Below are positions 1 through 6,980 of a stretch of 64,000 nucleotides of DNA, piece after piece. Both the position numbers and the translations under genes were made by a program. Source of the DNA: Thermodesulfovibrionia bacterium (GTDB lineage Bacteria > Nitrospirota > Thermodesulfovibrionia > UBA6902 > BMS3Bbin08); the NCBI GenBank assembly GCA_030694425.1, contig JAUXYI010000012.1, positions 1 through 64,000 on the forward strand, read 5' to 3'. Position 1 is the stretch's first letter. Each line of letters starts with the position of its first letter. The notes beneath the pieces were generated by a model, which saw only the letters and a program-made list of their open reading frames with translations, made no database searches and was not told the DNA's origin.

Positions 1-892
1 GAACAGCGTCATCTGTAAATCTCTTAATCAGTTTCCCATGCTCTTTTGTAAGCGCAGTGCCAAGCGGAGCCACTGTGTTTGGGAATCCATGCATATGAGT
101 TGTTATAACATCAATATACCCTTCTACAAAAATTACAAAGCCGTTTTTTTTAATTGAATCTTTTGCAAGGTTAATTCCGTAAAGCACCCTGCTTTTATTA
201 AAAATAGGCGTCTCGGGCGAATTCAAATATTTCGGCATGGAATCATCCATAACCCTGCCGCCAAACGCAATAAGTTCGCCCATTGTATTAAAAATAGGGA
301 AGATAATTCTGTCCCTGAAAGTGTCGTAACAACCCTTTGCACCCTGTATAATAAGTCCGGCTTTTTTAATTGCTTCTATTTTATAACCTTTATTCTTGAG
401 TTTAGAAAATAATGCATCCCATTTATCAGGGGCATATCCAAGAGAAAAGAGTTTTTGCGCCTCTTCGTTTATCCCCCTCTCCTTCAGATAATTCTTTGCC
501 TTTAAATTTTGTTTCAGGTTTTCCTGATAAAAAATACAGGAATCCCTGTATAAATTAAGCAGAACCCCTTTCTCCTCTACAAACACCGTATCTTTCCGGG
601 ATTTCTGAAGCATTACCCCTGCCTTCTTGGCAAGGATATTAAGGGATTCATTAAATGACAGGTTTTCATATTTAGTAAGAAATGTAAAAATATCTCCTCC
701 GCTTCCACAGCCAAAGCAGTGATATATCTGTTTCGTCGGGCTTACCATAAAGGAAGGTGTTTTTTCTGAGTGGAAAGGGCAGAGACCTCTCCAGTTTTGG
801 CCTGCTTTTTTTAGTGGGATATATTCTGATATTACATCAACAATATCTAATCTGCTTTTTATCTCTTCAAGGGTAGAATTATAAGAAGACAT
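1..892 (-). CDS. dnaG: DNA primase DnaG (N-terminal part, cut by window edge)
   Basis: Synthesises RNA primers at the replication fork. The reading frame opens at an ATG whose complement lies at 890-892 and runs off the left edge, so only about 297 residues are visible. A CHC2 zinc-binding domain is at the N-terminus (C38, H41, C59, C62; 'CPFH' and 'CFGCGSGGD'). It is followed by the primase catalytic core and a TOPRIM segment with 'VIFVEGYIDVI'. It is the last visible gene of an rpsU-yqeY-NIF3-dnaG run on the minus strand, close to the classical rpsU-dnaG-rpoD arrangement, so rpoD may lie just outside the window. The identification is secure. Confidence 0.96.
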   Translation of the reverse strand, partial: MSSYNSTLEEIKSRLDIVDVISEYIPLKKAGQNWRGLCPFHSEKTPSFMVSPTKQIYHCFGCGSGGDIFTFLTKYENLSFNESLNILAKKAGVMLQKSRKDTVFVEEKGVLLNLYRDSCIFYQENLKQNLKAKNYLKERGINEEAQKLFSLGYAPDKWDALFSKLKNKGYKIEAIKKAGLIIQGAKGCYDTFRDRIIFPIFNTMGELIAFGGRVMDDSMPKYLNSPETPIFNKSRVLYGINLAKDSIKKNGFVIFVEGYIDVITTHMHGFPNTVAPLGTALTKEHGKLIKRFTDDAV

Positions 893-958
893 GATAAATA
901 TTAATTGTAAAATTCAAAATGTATCCCGACTATTCGGGATGATTTTTGAATTTTTATT

Positions 959-1915
959 TTAGTCTCTACTAAATCTTCTGTAGCCTGAACATGGAAGAAC
1001 TTCTAAAAAATCTGTCTTTTGTATCTCATCAAACATTAAATTCATGCCTAAATTATCGCTTGAAATATGTCCGGCTAATACTGCGTTCATATGATGCTTC
1101 TCTGCCTCTTTTCTGTGGTCCTCGCTGAGATGCATCACCACAATCGTGTTAACACCTGAATTCACAAGATTTTCAAAGATATCCTTAGCGCCTTCAGTGC
1201 CGCCGGTCATATCAACGAAAATTTTGCCCGCTCTTCTGTCCTTTGAGCCGAGAAGAATCTTCGGTCCTGCATTGTTCTTTGCAGCCTCTCTATATTCAGG
1301 AATCTCTTTTAATATCTTCGTTATATCCTCCAGAGTATCAGGTTTTTTCTCATCAAAGACCTGCTGGAGATAAGTTGCAACCATGTTGTCCGCAGGGGTA
1401 TGCACACAAAGAAAAAGAACGTTAAGGAGCTTTGCAACATCCACAGCCCTTGTATGATTCACGGGAGACAACCTCCTTTCAACCTCTTTAATCCTGTCCT
1501 CAAGGAGGCTTTCCGCAACATTTATTGGAACACCGAATTTGTTTAATATATCCGCCTGCATATGCATAACCTCATAAAAATTTGCATATGCCTTTCCTTC
1601 CGGATGATGTGATATAACAAGGTCAATTTTTTGCCCTTTTGATGAAAGCCTGTCCGCAAGAAGTATCTCAGCCATTTCCATATCAATTCCTACAAGGGCG
1701 GTCTTTACGTCTTCATCACCGGTTCCATTAAGAATCCTTGTATCAGCATAAGGGTTTGCAAGACTTTCTGTATCAAAAAATTCCTTTTCATCTTCTTTCA
1801 TATTTTCATAGGTCTTTACCCTTTTTTCAAGTGTCTTCTTAACCGCCTCTTTACCTCTCGGGTCTTTTTCAATGCCCTTAGCTACAACAGTCTCGTATAT
1901 CTTCCTTAATAACAC
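959..1915 (-). CDS. NIF3-like (DUF34) metal-binding protein
   Basis: A 318-residue protein of the NIF3/DUF34 family, formerly annotated as GTP cyclohydrolase 1 type 2; the biochemical role of the family is not settled. Visible family marks are the paired histidines in 'VISHHPEG', the 'CVHTPADN' segment in the middle, and the C-terminal 'VMHLSEDHRKEAE' and 'AVLAGHISSDNLG' histidine/aspartate motifs, which together suit a di-metal site. The first 70 residues are charged and are not typical of the family. It lies 66 bp upstream of dnaG and 10 bp after yqeY, so it probably shares their transcript. Confidence 0.8.
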   Translation of the reverse strand: MLLRKIYETVVAKGIEKDPRGKEAVKKTLEKRVKTYENMKEDEKEFFDTESLANPYADTRILNGTGDEDVKTALVGIDMEMAEILLADRLSSKGQKIDLVISHHPEGKAYANFYEVMHMQADILNKFGVPINVAESLLEDRIKEVERRLSPVNHTRAVDVAKLLNVLFLCVHTPADNMVATYLQQVFDEKKPDTLEDITKILKEIPEYREAAKNNAGPKILLGSKDRRAGKIFVDMTGGTEGAKDIFENLVNSGVNTIVVMHLSEDHRKEAEKHHMNAVLAGHISSDNLGMNLMFDEIQKTDFLEVLPCSGYRRFSRD

Positions 1916-1925
1916 TTATCCCCCT

Positions 1926-2378
1926 CTACGAGCCATCGGCTAATAGATTTTTAACAAGTTTGCTGACGAGTTTACCGTCAACCTGTCCCTTTACTTTTGC
2001 CATAACAAACTTCATGACTTTACCTGTATCTTTTTGGCTGCCTGCGCCAATTTCTTTTATCGCATCTTCTATTATCACCTTAAGTTCTTCCTCTGTAAGC
2101 TGACGAGGCATGTATGACTTGATTATAGACAGCTCCCTGGTTTCTTTTTCAACAAGGTCCTGTCTGTTAGCTCTTGAAAACTGCTCTATTGATTCTTTTC
2201 TCTGTCTCGCAAGAGACAGGAGGACGCCGTTTATCTCTTCATCGCCAAGAGGGGTTCCTTTTTCTATCTCTTTGTTTTTGATTGCTGCCTTAATCATTCT
2301 GATAACTGAAAGGGCATCCTTTTCACCAGCTTTTAAGGTTTTTTTTAAATCTTCTGACAGTCTCTCGGAGAGATGCAT
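1926..2378 (-). CDS. yqeY: GatB/YqeY domain protein
   Basis: A 150-residue free-standing YqeY protein, the usual length for the family. It resembles the tRNA-binding tail domain of the GatB amidotransferase subunit. The N-terminal helical part ('DALSVIRMIKAAIKNKEIEKG') and the C-terminal 'DTGKVMKFVMAKVKGQVDGK' are characteristic. Its cellular role is poorly defined; a link to tRNA amidation is inferred from homology only. The start lies 2 bp from the rpsU stop codon, showing tight coupling with S21, a very common order in bacteria. Confidence 0.92.
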   Translation of the reverse strand: MHLSERLSEDLKKTLKAGEKDALSVIRMIKAAIKNKEIEKGTPLGDEEINGVLLSLARQRKESIEQFSRANRQDLVEKETRELSIIKSYMPRQLTEEELKVIIEDAIKEIGAGSQKDTGKVMKFVMAKVKGQVDGKLVSKLVKNLLADGS

Positions 2379-2380
2379 TT

Positions 2381-2581
2381 TTATCTCTGTGTAAACTTAA
2401 CTCTATTTTTAACCGCTTTTTTTCTGGCAGCAATAGATTTTTTCTTTTTCCTTACGCTTGGCTTATCATAATGCTCTCTTCTTTTAATTTCAGAAAGTAT
2501 CCCTTCTCTTTCACACTGTTTTTTAAATTTTTTCAGAGCATTTTCAAAGGATTCGTTTCCGCCAACCCTGACTATGGGCAT
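2381..2581 (-). CDS. rpsU: 30S ribosomal protein S21
   Basis: A small basic protein of 66 residues that joins the 30S subunit near the 3' end of 16S rRNA and affects initiation. The sequence '[18 protein letters not shown]' followed by '[19 protein letters not shown]' is diagnostic of S21. It is the first gene of the minus-strand operon that continues through yqeY and the NIF3-like gene to dnaG. About 80 bp of AT-rich DNA precede it; I could not assign a promoter there with confidence. Confidence 0.95.
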   Translation of the reverse strand: MPIVRVGGNESFENALKKFKKQCEREGILSEIKRREHYDKPSVRKKKKSIAARKKAVKNRVKFTQR

Positions 2582-2675
2582 CTATTTTCACCCCCCTCTC
2601 ACTATAACTGTTTGATTAATATACCCTTTAAAAACTATTTAATCAAGGGCTTTGATAAATAATGTCAAGCCAATT

Positions 2676-2712
2676 TAGAAATGTCCTAATTTTTACCAAA
2701 ATAGAAATGTCC
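2676..2712. repeat. Tandem 'tagaaatgtcc' motif, probable IS-end remnant
   Basis: The 11-mer tagaaatgtcc occurs at 2676-2686 and again at 2702-2712, separated by 15 bases. No transposase reading frame is attached. I read it as the remains of an insertion-sequence end; this is an impression, not a match. Confidence 0.35.
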
Positions 2713-2770
2713 GCTTTTCATGTTATTGCTTTAATACTTAATACAGGAGAGGTATTCCCGCTTATTTTTC

Positions 2771-2847
2771 TGTCATTCTCCCGATGCTTCGGGATTCGGA
2801 ATCTTTCTTTAAAGAAAGATGTCCCGAAAGCTTTCGGGACATGACAG
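2771..2847. repeat. Palindromic GTCAT-type dispersed repeat
   Basis: Begins with tgtcattctcccgatgcttc and ends with ctttcgggacatgaca, so its ends are inverted copies (TGTCAT / ATGACA). Two inner hairpins are visible: CCCGAtgcTTCGGG and CCCGAAAGCTTTCGGG. It belongs to the same broad family as the copies at 10761, 19519, 20926, 25373, 27942, 34449 and 39720. It lies immediately left of the transposase element. Confidence 0.7.
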
Positions 2848-2867
2848 ACAGAAGAACAAAAAAGCAA

Positions 2868-3798
2868 AAAAGGGGTCAGGTCTTTACTTTTACTATTTAT
2901 CATTTACAATCCTGCTTATTGTCGTATAATACAACTCAAGATAATCTGCAATCTCTTTTTGACTGTAACCATATCTGTTAATCGCTTCTTTTATCTGTTT
3001 ATTCCTATCTTTTCTATTCAACAACATTTCTTCCTTAAAGATTTCCTTAAGTGCAGGTCTATTTATGTATCTTTGGCTTTTCGGTATTTCTTTAATGTCC
3101 TCATGTCCTTTTACATATCCAATTAGCTTTTCTACAAACTCATCACTTCCAAGGATGCTCTGACCCTTCACGTCTTCCCATATCCTCTTCTCTCCTATCC
3201 CTGCCTCTATAAATCCCTTATATTTCCTCTCCGCTGTCCTTTTCTGTTTTGCAAACTGACCTAATATCCAGCCTGTTGTCAAACATGGATGTGCCTTTTC
3301 TATCCCAACTGTTGCACGGTAACTGCTCCATGTCCATTCTTCAGGTCTCTTTACAGATTTTGCTCGAACAGGGTTTAATACTACATACTTGCAAACCTCA
3401 AGTAAATGACTCTCTTTCTGTATAAGTATCGCCTTGTATCTGCCCTGAAGTATATGACCTGCTCTCTTATGTCTTCTATTAAATGTTTGCGTATAAACTC
3501 CATTTAATTGTCTCATCCCTTTTGAGAGATTGCCATCAGGTGTTTCTATGACAAGATGGTAATGATTATTCATCAAGCAATAAGCGTGGCATATCCAGTT
3601 GTACCTCTTGTTTACTTTATGAAGTATATCAAGAAAGACACTGCGGTCTGCGTCGTCTTTAAAAATGGGTTTCTTCTCATTGCCTCTTGATGTGACATGA
3701 TACAATGCCCCATCATATTCGATTCTTAACGGTCTCGCCATGAAATATATTATGCATATTTAAAATAAAATAGCAAGATTAAAGACCTGACCCCTTTT
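2868..3798. mobile_element. REP-type transposase element with 18-bp perfect inverted ends
   Basis: AAAAGGGGTCAGGTCTTT at 2868-2885 is repeated as its exact reverse complement at 3781-3798. The two copies flank a single HUH transposase gene with only 7 and 39 bp of extra DNA. The unit is 931 bp. I could not identify a target duplication, which fits the single-strand mechanism expected of Y1 transposases. Whether the ends are the true transposition limits or REP-like sites recognised by the enzyme cannot be told from one copy. Confidence 0.75.
2893..3741 (-). CDS. REP-associated tyrosine transposase (Y1/HUH family)
   Basis: A 282-residue member of the TnpA-REP (RAYT) group of single-strand DNA transposases. 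The N-terminal 'MARPLRIEYDGALYHVTSRG' is typical. The HUH metal motif is 'MNNHYHLVIE', and the likely catalytic tyrosine is in 'LNGVYTQTFN'. The C-terminal 'YGYSQKEIADYLELYYTTIS' looks like a helix-turn-helix that could read the flanking repeat. The gene appears intact. Such proteins nick and join DNA at palindromic repeats; the flanking 18-bp inverted sites are the obvious candidates. Confidence 0.92.
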   Translation of the reverse strand: MARPLRIEYDGALYHVTSRGNEKKPIFKDDADRSVFLDILHKVNKRYNWICHAYCLMNNHYHLVIETPDGNLSKGMRQLNGVYTQTFNRRHKRAGHILQGRYKAILIQKESHLLEVCKYVVLNPVRAKSVKRPEEWTWSSYRATVGIEKAHPCLTTGWILGQFAKQKRTAERKYKGFIEAGIGEKRIWEDVKGQSILGSDEFVEKLIGYVKGHEDIKEIPKSQRYINRPALKEIFKEEMLLNRKDRNKQIKEAINRYGYSQKEIADYLELYYTTISRIVNDK

Positions 3799-3832
3799 CT
3801 CTTTTCTCCTGTGACAATATCTATTGATACTG

Positions 3833-4078
3833 TTATGTGGTTTTTTTATTTTCTTCATCTCCGAATATTTTATTTAATACAATCAAAACTTGTTTGTTTG
3901 TCATCCAGCCTTTCTCTACAAAAATTTCCCCTAATAACTTATGGGGCCTATGGGCAATATCATCATCTACTTGTTCATCTAAACCCTTTTTTAACTGTTC
4001 TCTGGTTATAAAACCCAATTCAACTGCTACCTGTCCAAAACGGGGACAGTATTTATAATAGCCTTTTGGAGACGACAT
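3833..4078 (-). CDS. Small protein with T2SSE-N/MshEN-like motif
   Basis: An 81-residue soluble protein of unknown function. The segment 'FGQVAVELGFITREQLKKGL' and the later 'GWMTNKQVLIVLNKIFGDEE' resemble the short helical repeats found in the N-terminal domain of GspE/MshE ATPases, where such modules can bind c-di-GMP. Only the motif is present here; no ATPase follows. The start is preceded by a purine-rich stretch. A regulatory, ligand-binding role is a guess, although two PilZ genes in the window show that c-di-GMP signalling exists in this organism. Confidence 0.6.
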   Translation of the reverse strand: MSSPKGYYKYCPRFGQVAVELGFITREQLKKGLDEQVDDDIAHRPHKLLGEIFVEKGWMTNKQVLIVLNKIFGDEENKKTT

Positions 4079-4184
4079 TTTTTTATCCTTTCTTCTTAAC
4101 TTAATATTTATTTATTGTAACCTAAATTTTCATTAATGGTAACATTAATTATTTTCTTCAAAAAGACAATGACAAGTTTAAACA

Positions 4185-4221
4185 AAAAAGGGGGTCCCGA
4201 TTTTGTCGGGACCCCCTTTTT
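4185..4221. terminator. Bidirectional rho-independent terminator
   Basis: A long stem AAAAAGGGGGTCCCGA / TCGGGACCCCCTTTTT with a 5-base loop, with A and T runs on either side. It lies just past the stop codon of the cytochrome fragment on the minus strand, the same place where the intact cytochrome gene at 58518 has its terminator. Confidence 0.88.
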
Positions 4222-4241
4222 GAAATTATTCCTGAATAATC

Positions 4242-4311
4242 TTAGTGCTGATATTTAAGAGGGAAATGCTCGTGTGCCTTTTTAAGGTTCTCTTTGAAAT
4301 TGAATTTATAT
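4242..4311 (-). pseudogene. C-terminal fragment of a tetrahaem cytochrome gene
   Basis: The last 22 or so codons on the minus strand read 'YKFNFKENLKKAHEHFPLKYQH' in two pieces (YKFNFKENLKK, AHEHFPLKYQH). They correspond to the C-terminus of the intact cytochrome at 58518-59099 ('YKWDFKERLK', 'HEHFPLKYKH'). No CxxCH motif remains. The fragment abuts an unrelated ABC-transporter fragment on the opposite strand, which shows a past rearrangement. It is not likely to be expressed as a functional protein. Confidence 0.75.
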
Positions 4312-4314
4312 AAT

Positions 4315-4509
4315 GGGTATCTTTTGCTTGATGAGCCACTATCGTCACTCCATGAAGGGATGAAGAGGGAGTTGTGGTTTTTAATCAAAGAATTACAGCA
4401 GAGATACGGACTCACCATTGTGATGGTCACCCACGACATGGAGGAGGCATTCTTTCTTGGCGACAGGATAAGCGTGATGATAGATGGTGTTATACGCCAG
4501 ACAGGAACA
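4315..4509 (+). pseudogene. Fragment of an ABC transporter ATP-binding protein
   Basis: About 65 codons carry 'YLLLDEPLSSLHEGMKREL' (Walker B and D-loop) followed by 'GLTIVMVTHDMEEAFFLGDR' (H-loop) and 'ISVMIDGVIRQTGT'. This is the second half of an importer-type ATPase such as those for molybdate, sulfate or polyamines. Walker A, the Q-loop and the ABC signature are absent, as is the C-terminal regulatory domain. The frame has no credible start site and is bounded by the cytochrome fragment on one side and a terminator on the other. It is a relic. Confidence 0.85.
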
Positions 4510-4524
4510 ATAAATAAAAGGAAT

Positions 4525-4560
4525 AAAAAAAGGGGGAAAAACTTCGCCCCCTCTTTTTTT
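4525..4560. terminator. Rho-independent terminator of the PEP-CTERM gene
   Basis: GGGGG-aaaaacttcg-CCCCC stem flanked by A7 on the left and a T-run on the right. It lies 20 bp beyond the stop codon of the PEP-CTERM gene on the minus strand and could act in both directions. Confidence 0.75.
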
Positions 4561-4579
4561 ACAATTTTTCTATTTAGAA

Positions 4580-5452
4580 TTAAATTTTCTTATTGAATTT
4601 CTTTCTTCCGTACAAAGCAAGACCTATAAGTCCGCTTCCAAGAAGCAAAATTGTGCCCGGTTCAGGCACCTGTCCTCCGCCTCCGCCGTCATCTTCCCAT
4701 GTCACGTCATGCGAGCCGGGGTTATTATCCAGATCTGTATTCAGAGTAGTAACAACCCTGGTAGATTTACCACCGCTCTGTGCATAAGTAACAAGCGCCA
4801 TAGCATCAAAGTGCACCCAGTCATATCCCGTTAATTGAAATTTAACGGTCTTGATTTGCCCGCGACCTGAGCCGGATGAGCCGCATCCCTCACCACTTTC
4901 GCAAAAGTCCGGAACCACTTCTATTTCAGCAAAACTTCCAATGTCAAAAAACAAGAAATCTGAAATCTCTGCTTTCACCGGGTCATGTTCATTCGGGAAG
5001 AAACTCATATCATCAGAGATATAAAATGGAGAAATATTGCCATAACCTAAATCAATTGTTAAAGAACCGGAACTTCCGTCTGGAACCGAGGCAAGAAGTA
5101 TTGCCCCCCTGCCGGCAAAATCAGATGGAAACGGAGTTTTACCATCAGAAAAATCCGTCCAATCAAAGCCCTGTGTACCAGGAGTAATTGTGGGGGTTGT
5201 TGATAAATCCAAAGGATCTGTATACTGACCGCCGATAAAGAGATCTTTTGGGCCAAAGGCTCCGGCAACAAAAATTGTATTGCCTGATGTACGAGCTGTA
5301 TCTGTCTCGGTTGGGTTGATTAAATTAGACTGGTAGTCTGCATAAGCGCCTGAATCTCCTGCGCCTGCCGGTGCGCCTACTTGAAGGGTGGGTACAGCAT
5401 AAGTCGTTGCTGCCATACCTAAAATTAAGATAAAAGTTATTAATTTTTTCAT
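4580..5452 (-). CDS. PEP-CTERM sorting-domain exported protein
   Basis: A 290-residue secreted protein. It has a cleavable signal peptide ('MKKLITFILILGMAATTYA'), a middle part rich in Gly, Ser, Thr and Asp without recognisable catalytic motifs, and a C-terminal PEP-CTERM tripartite signal: 'VPEPGTILLLGSGLIGLALY' followed by the basic tail RKKFNKKI. Such tails are processed by exosortase, and the proteins are usually associated with exopolysaccharide or biofilm matrix. The N-terminal part loosely recalls the 'choice-of-anchor N' group, but I am not certain. Four cysteines lie close together in 'CESGEGCGSSGSG' and nearby. A sigma-54 promoter lies upstream. No exosortase gene is in the window. 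Confidence 0.9.
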   Translation of the reverse strand: MKKLITFILILGMAATTYAVPTLQVGAPAGAGDSGAYADYQSNLINPTETDTARTSGNTIFVAGAFGPKDLFIGGQYTDPLDLSTTPTITPGTQGFDWTDFSDGKTPFPSDFAGRGAILLASVPDGSSGSLTIDLGYGNISPFYISDDMSFFPNEHDPVKAEISDFLFFDIGSFAEIEVVPDFCESGEGCGSSGSGRGQIKTVKFQLTGYDWVHFDAMALVTYAQSGGKSTRVVTTLNTDLDNNPGSHDVTWEDDGGGGGQVPEPGTILLLGSGLIGLALYGRKKFNKKI

Positions 5453-5492
5453 TTTATTTCTCCTTATTGATACAACTATTTATTAATATTAA

Positions 5493-5509
5493 AGCAATTT
5501 CTATGCCAA
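5493..5509 (-). promoter_or_regulatory. Sigma-54 (-24/-12) promoter of the PEP-CTERM gene
   Basis: Read on the minus strand, TTGGCATAGAAATTGCT matches the RpoN consensus TGGCAC-N5-TTGCW. The invariant GG (complement at 5506-5507) and GC (complement at 5494-5495) are separated by 10 bases, as required. The position, about 40 bp upstream of the start codon, is appropriate. PEP-CTERM genes are known to be commonly driven by sigma-54 with the PrsK/PrsR two-component pair. Confidence 0.88.
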
Positions 5510-5528
5510 AATGTAACTAATTGATTTT

Positions 5529-5558
5529 ACTATATACTATAACAGCAAAGTATATAGT
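5529..5558. promoter_or_regulatory. Perfect 10-bp inverted repeat between promoter and upstream sites
   Basis: ACTATATACT at 5529-5538 and AGTATATAGT at 5549-5558 are exact reverse complements around a 10-base spacer. The element sits between the sigma-54 promoter and the TCCGACA repeats, where a bending protein or a repressor could bind. Its actual function is unknown. Confidence 0.5.
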
Positions 5559-5579
5559 AATATTAAAAGTGTAAGCTTT

Positions 5580-5629
5580 TCCGACTAAAAAGTCAAGAAA
5601 ATTCGACATAAAAGTAAAAAAATCCGACA
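5580..5629 (-). promoter_or_regulatory. Three TCCGACA-type repeats, probable enhancer-binding sites
   Basis: On the plus strand tccgact (5580-5586), ttcgaca (5602-5608) and tccgaca (5623-5629) recur at 22- and 21-base intervals, i.e. on the same face of the helix every two turns. They lie 70-135 bp upstream of the -24/-12 promoter, the right distance for binding sites of a sigma-54 activator such as PrsR. Confidence 0.6.
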
Positions 5630-5689
5630 CACCTATTTAAAACATACAATTTGTTATACGATTCTTAATTATCCTAAAAACGGCAGTTA

Positions 5690-5825
5690 GCCGCTGATTT
5701 GCGCAGATTGACACGGATTTTTCAATGAGTTACAAGAAGTTCATATTTCACCTTATTGGTGAAGTATGAAATAAGCATAACTTTTTGTTCTATCGGTTTT
5801 TATCTGCGTTTATCTGCGGCCAAAT
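5690..5825. repeat. Dispersed CGCAGAT-type palindromic repeat
   Basis: The left part reads ccgctgatttgcgcagattg and the right part tttatctgcgtttatctgcg, giving imperfect inverted ends. The centre has a shorter palindrome around ttcaccttattggtgaa. A related sequence is at 43,707-43,790. It lies in the gap between two divergent genes. Confidence 0.55.
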
Positions 5826-5870
5826 GCTTTTTATAGGATTATACATTAGATTAACTGAAAATCATAACCC

Positions 5871-6797
5871 GTGATTTATTTTAATTTGACATACAAGGGG
5901 CGATTATTTAATCTAATTACTGTGTTTAAATTTTTCTTTAAAAAACTCCGCATATTTAATTATTTTCTTATTGCATTTGTTTTTTTTACAGTTCTTTTTT
6001 TTATCAGAAACATAATCAGCGCTAATTTTACAAAAAAGGTATTACAGCCATCTGAAAAACAAAATGAAACAAACACTGCCATCGCAAAAATTAAAGATAT
6101 TATGAGCTATGCTCTTATTCTTGAGCAAAATCCTTTTGGGCACCCTGCAAAATTAGTTTCCTTAACCGGTGAGCCTAAAGCTGAAAAAAGCGCTTCTTTA
6201 TCAGAACTCATATTAGTAGGTACGGCGGTAGGTCCCAAAAATCTCAGTTATGCAATTTTTGAAGATAAATCACATCCCGACGTTTCAGGACAAGAAGTTT
6301 TTAAATATGGAACGAATGTTTATGGACATGGGACCCTTACAAGAATAGAAAAAGAATGGGTTGAATTAACACAAGGGATAAATACATATAAAATACATTT
6401 TATAGAAACACAGGTAAATGAACTGCATGTAAAAAACATAGAATCTCCACAAACTTCATTTGCTAAAAAAATCGGGGAAAAAGAATACCTGCTTGACCAG
6501 CGAAAAGTCCAGCAGGCGCTTAACAGTCCTGAACAGATACTGACTGATGCAAGACTTTTGCCTAATATAAAAAACGGCGTTCAAGAAGGATTTAGCATCT
6601 CGGAGGTAAAACCGGGAGGGATCTATGAAAGCCTCGGACTCAGAAACGGAGACATCTTATTAAGGATAAACAACCTTGAAATATCAAAACCTGAAGTTGC
6701 TATGCAGGCGATGTCTGCGCTGAGAGGAATGAACACAGTCAATCTTGATATAATAAGAAACAGCGTAAAAATGACAATGAGCTATCAGATAAGATAA
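5871..6797 (+). CDS. gspC: Type II secretion protein GspC
   Basis: Inner-membrane clamp protein that links the T2SS assembly platform to the secretin. A transmembrane helix lies near residues 35-55 ('FLIAFVFFTVLFFI'). A periplasmic homology region follows ('SELILVGTAVGPKNLSYAIF'), then a C-terminal PDZ-like domain ('GFSISEVKPGGIYESLGLRN', 'GDILLRINNLE'). The called start is a GTG; a second GTG about 17 codons later is also possible. At 308 residues it is of normal length. It opens the gsp cluster and is separated from gspD by a small unrelated fragment. Confidence 0.88.
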   Translation: MIYFNLTYKGRLFNLITVFKFFFKKLRIFNYFLIAFVFFTVLFFIRNIISANFTKKVLQPSEKQNETNTAIAKIKDIMSYALILEQNPFGHPAKLVSLTGEPKAEKSASLSELILVGTAVGPKNLSYAIFEDKSHPDVSGQEVFKYGTNVYGHGTLTRIEKEWVELTQGINTYKIHFIETQVNELHVKNIESPQTSFAKKIGEKEYLLDQRKVQQALNSPEQILTDARLLPNIKNGVQEGFSISEVKPGGIYESLGLRNGDILLRINNLEISKPEVAMQAMSALRGMNTVNLDIIRNSVKMTMSYQIR

Positions 6798-6806
6798 TAA
6801 ACAAGG

Positions 6807-6977
6807 ATGCGGGATGAAGGTATTATTATACAAGAGCTTGATGAGACCGCTTACTGGCTTGAACTTTTACTTGAAACAAAGATAAACTGTAGCAGTGAAT
6901 TAAAATCTTTACTTTCCGAAACAAATGAACTAATAGCTATTTTTACTTCAATAATAAAAAAAGTTAAGAATAGGTAA
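6807..6977 (+). pseudogene. Truncated four-helix-bundle (S23-like) protein
   Basis: A 56-codon frame reading MRDEGIIIQELDETAYWLEL and ending in 'IAIFTSIIKKVKNR'. This matches the C-terminal half of the small four-helix-bundle proteins related to 23S rRNA intervening-sequence proteins, which are normally about 115-125 residues. The N-terminal half is missing. It stands between gspC and gspD, where no T2SS operon needs it, and ends 3 bp before gspD. It is probably a leftover of an insertion; a short functional version cannot be excluded. Confidence 0.6.
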
Positions 6978-6980
6978 GTC

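Noticed and set aside
5690-5825. CRISPR array
   Set aside because: Only imperfect inverted repeats, no regularly spaced direct repeats. No cas gene or CRISPR-like array was seen anywhere in the window.
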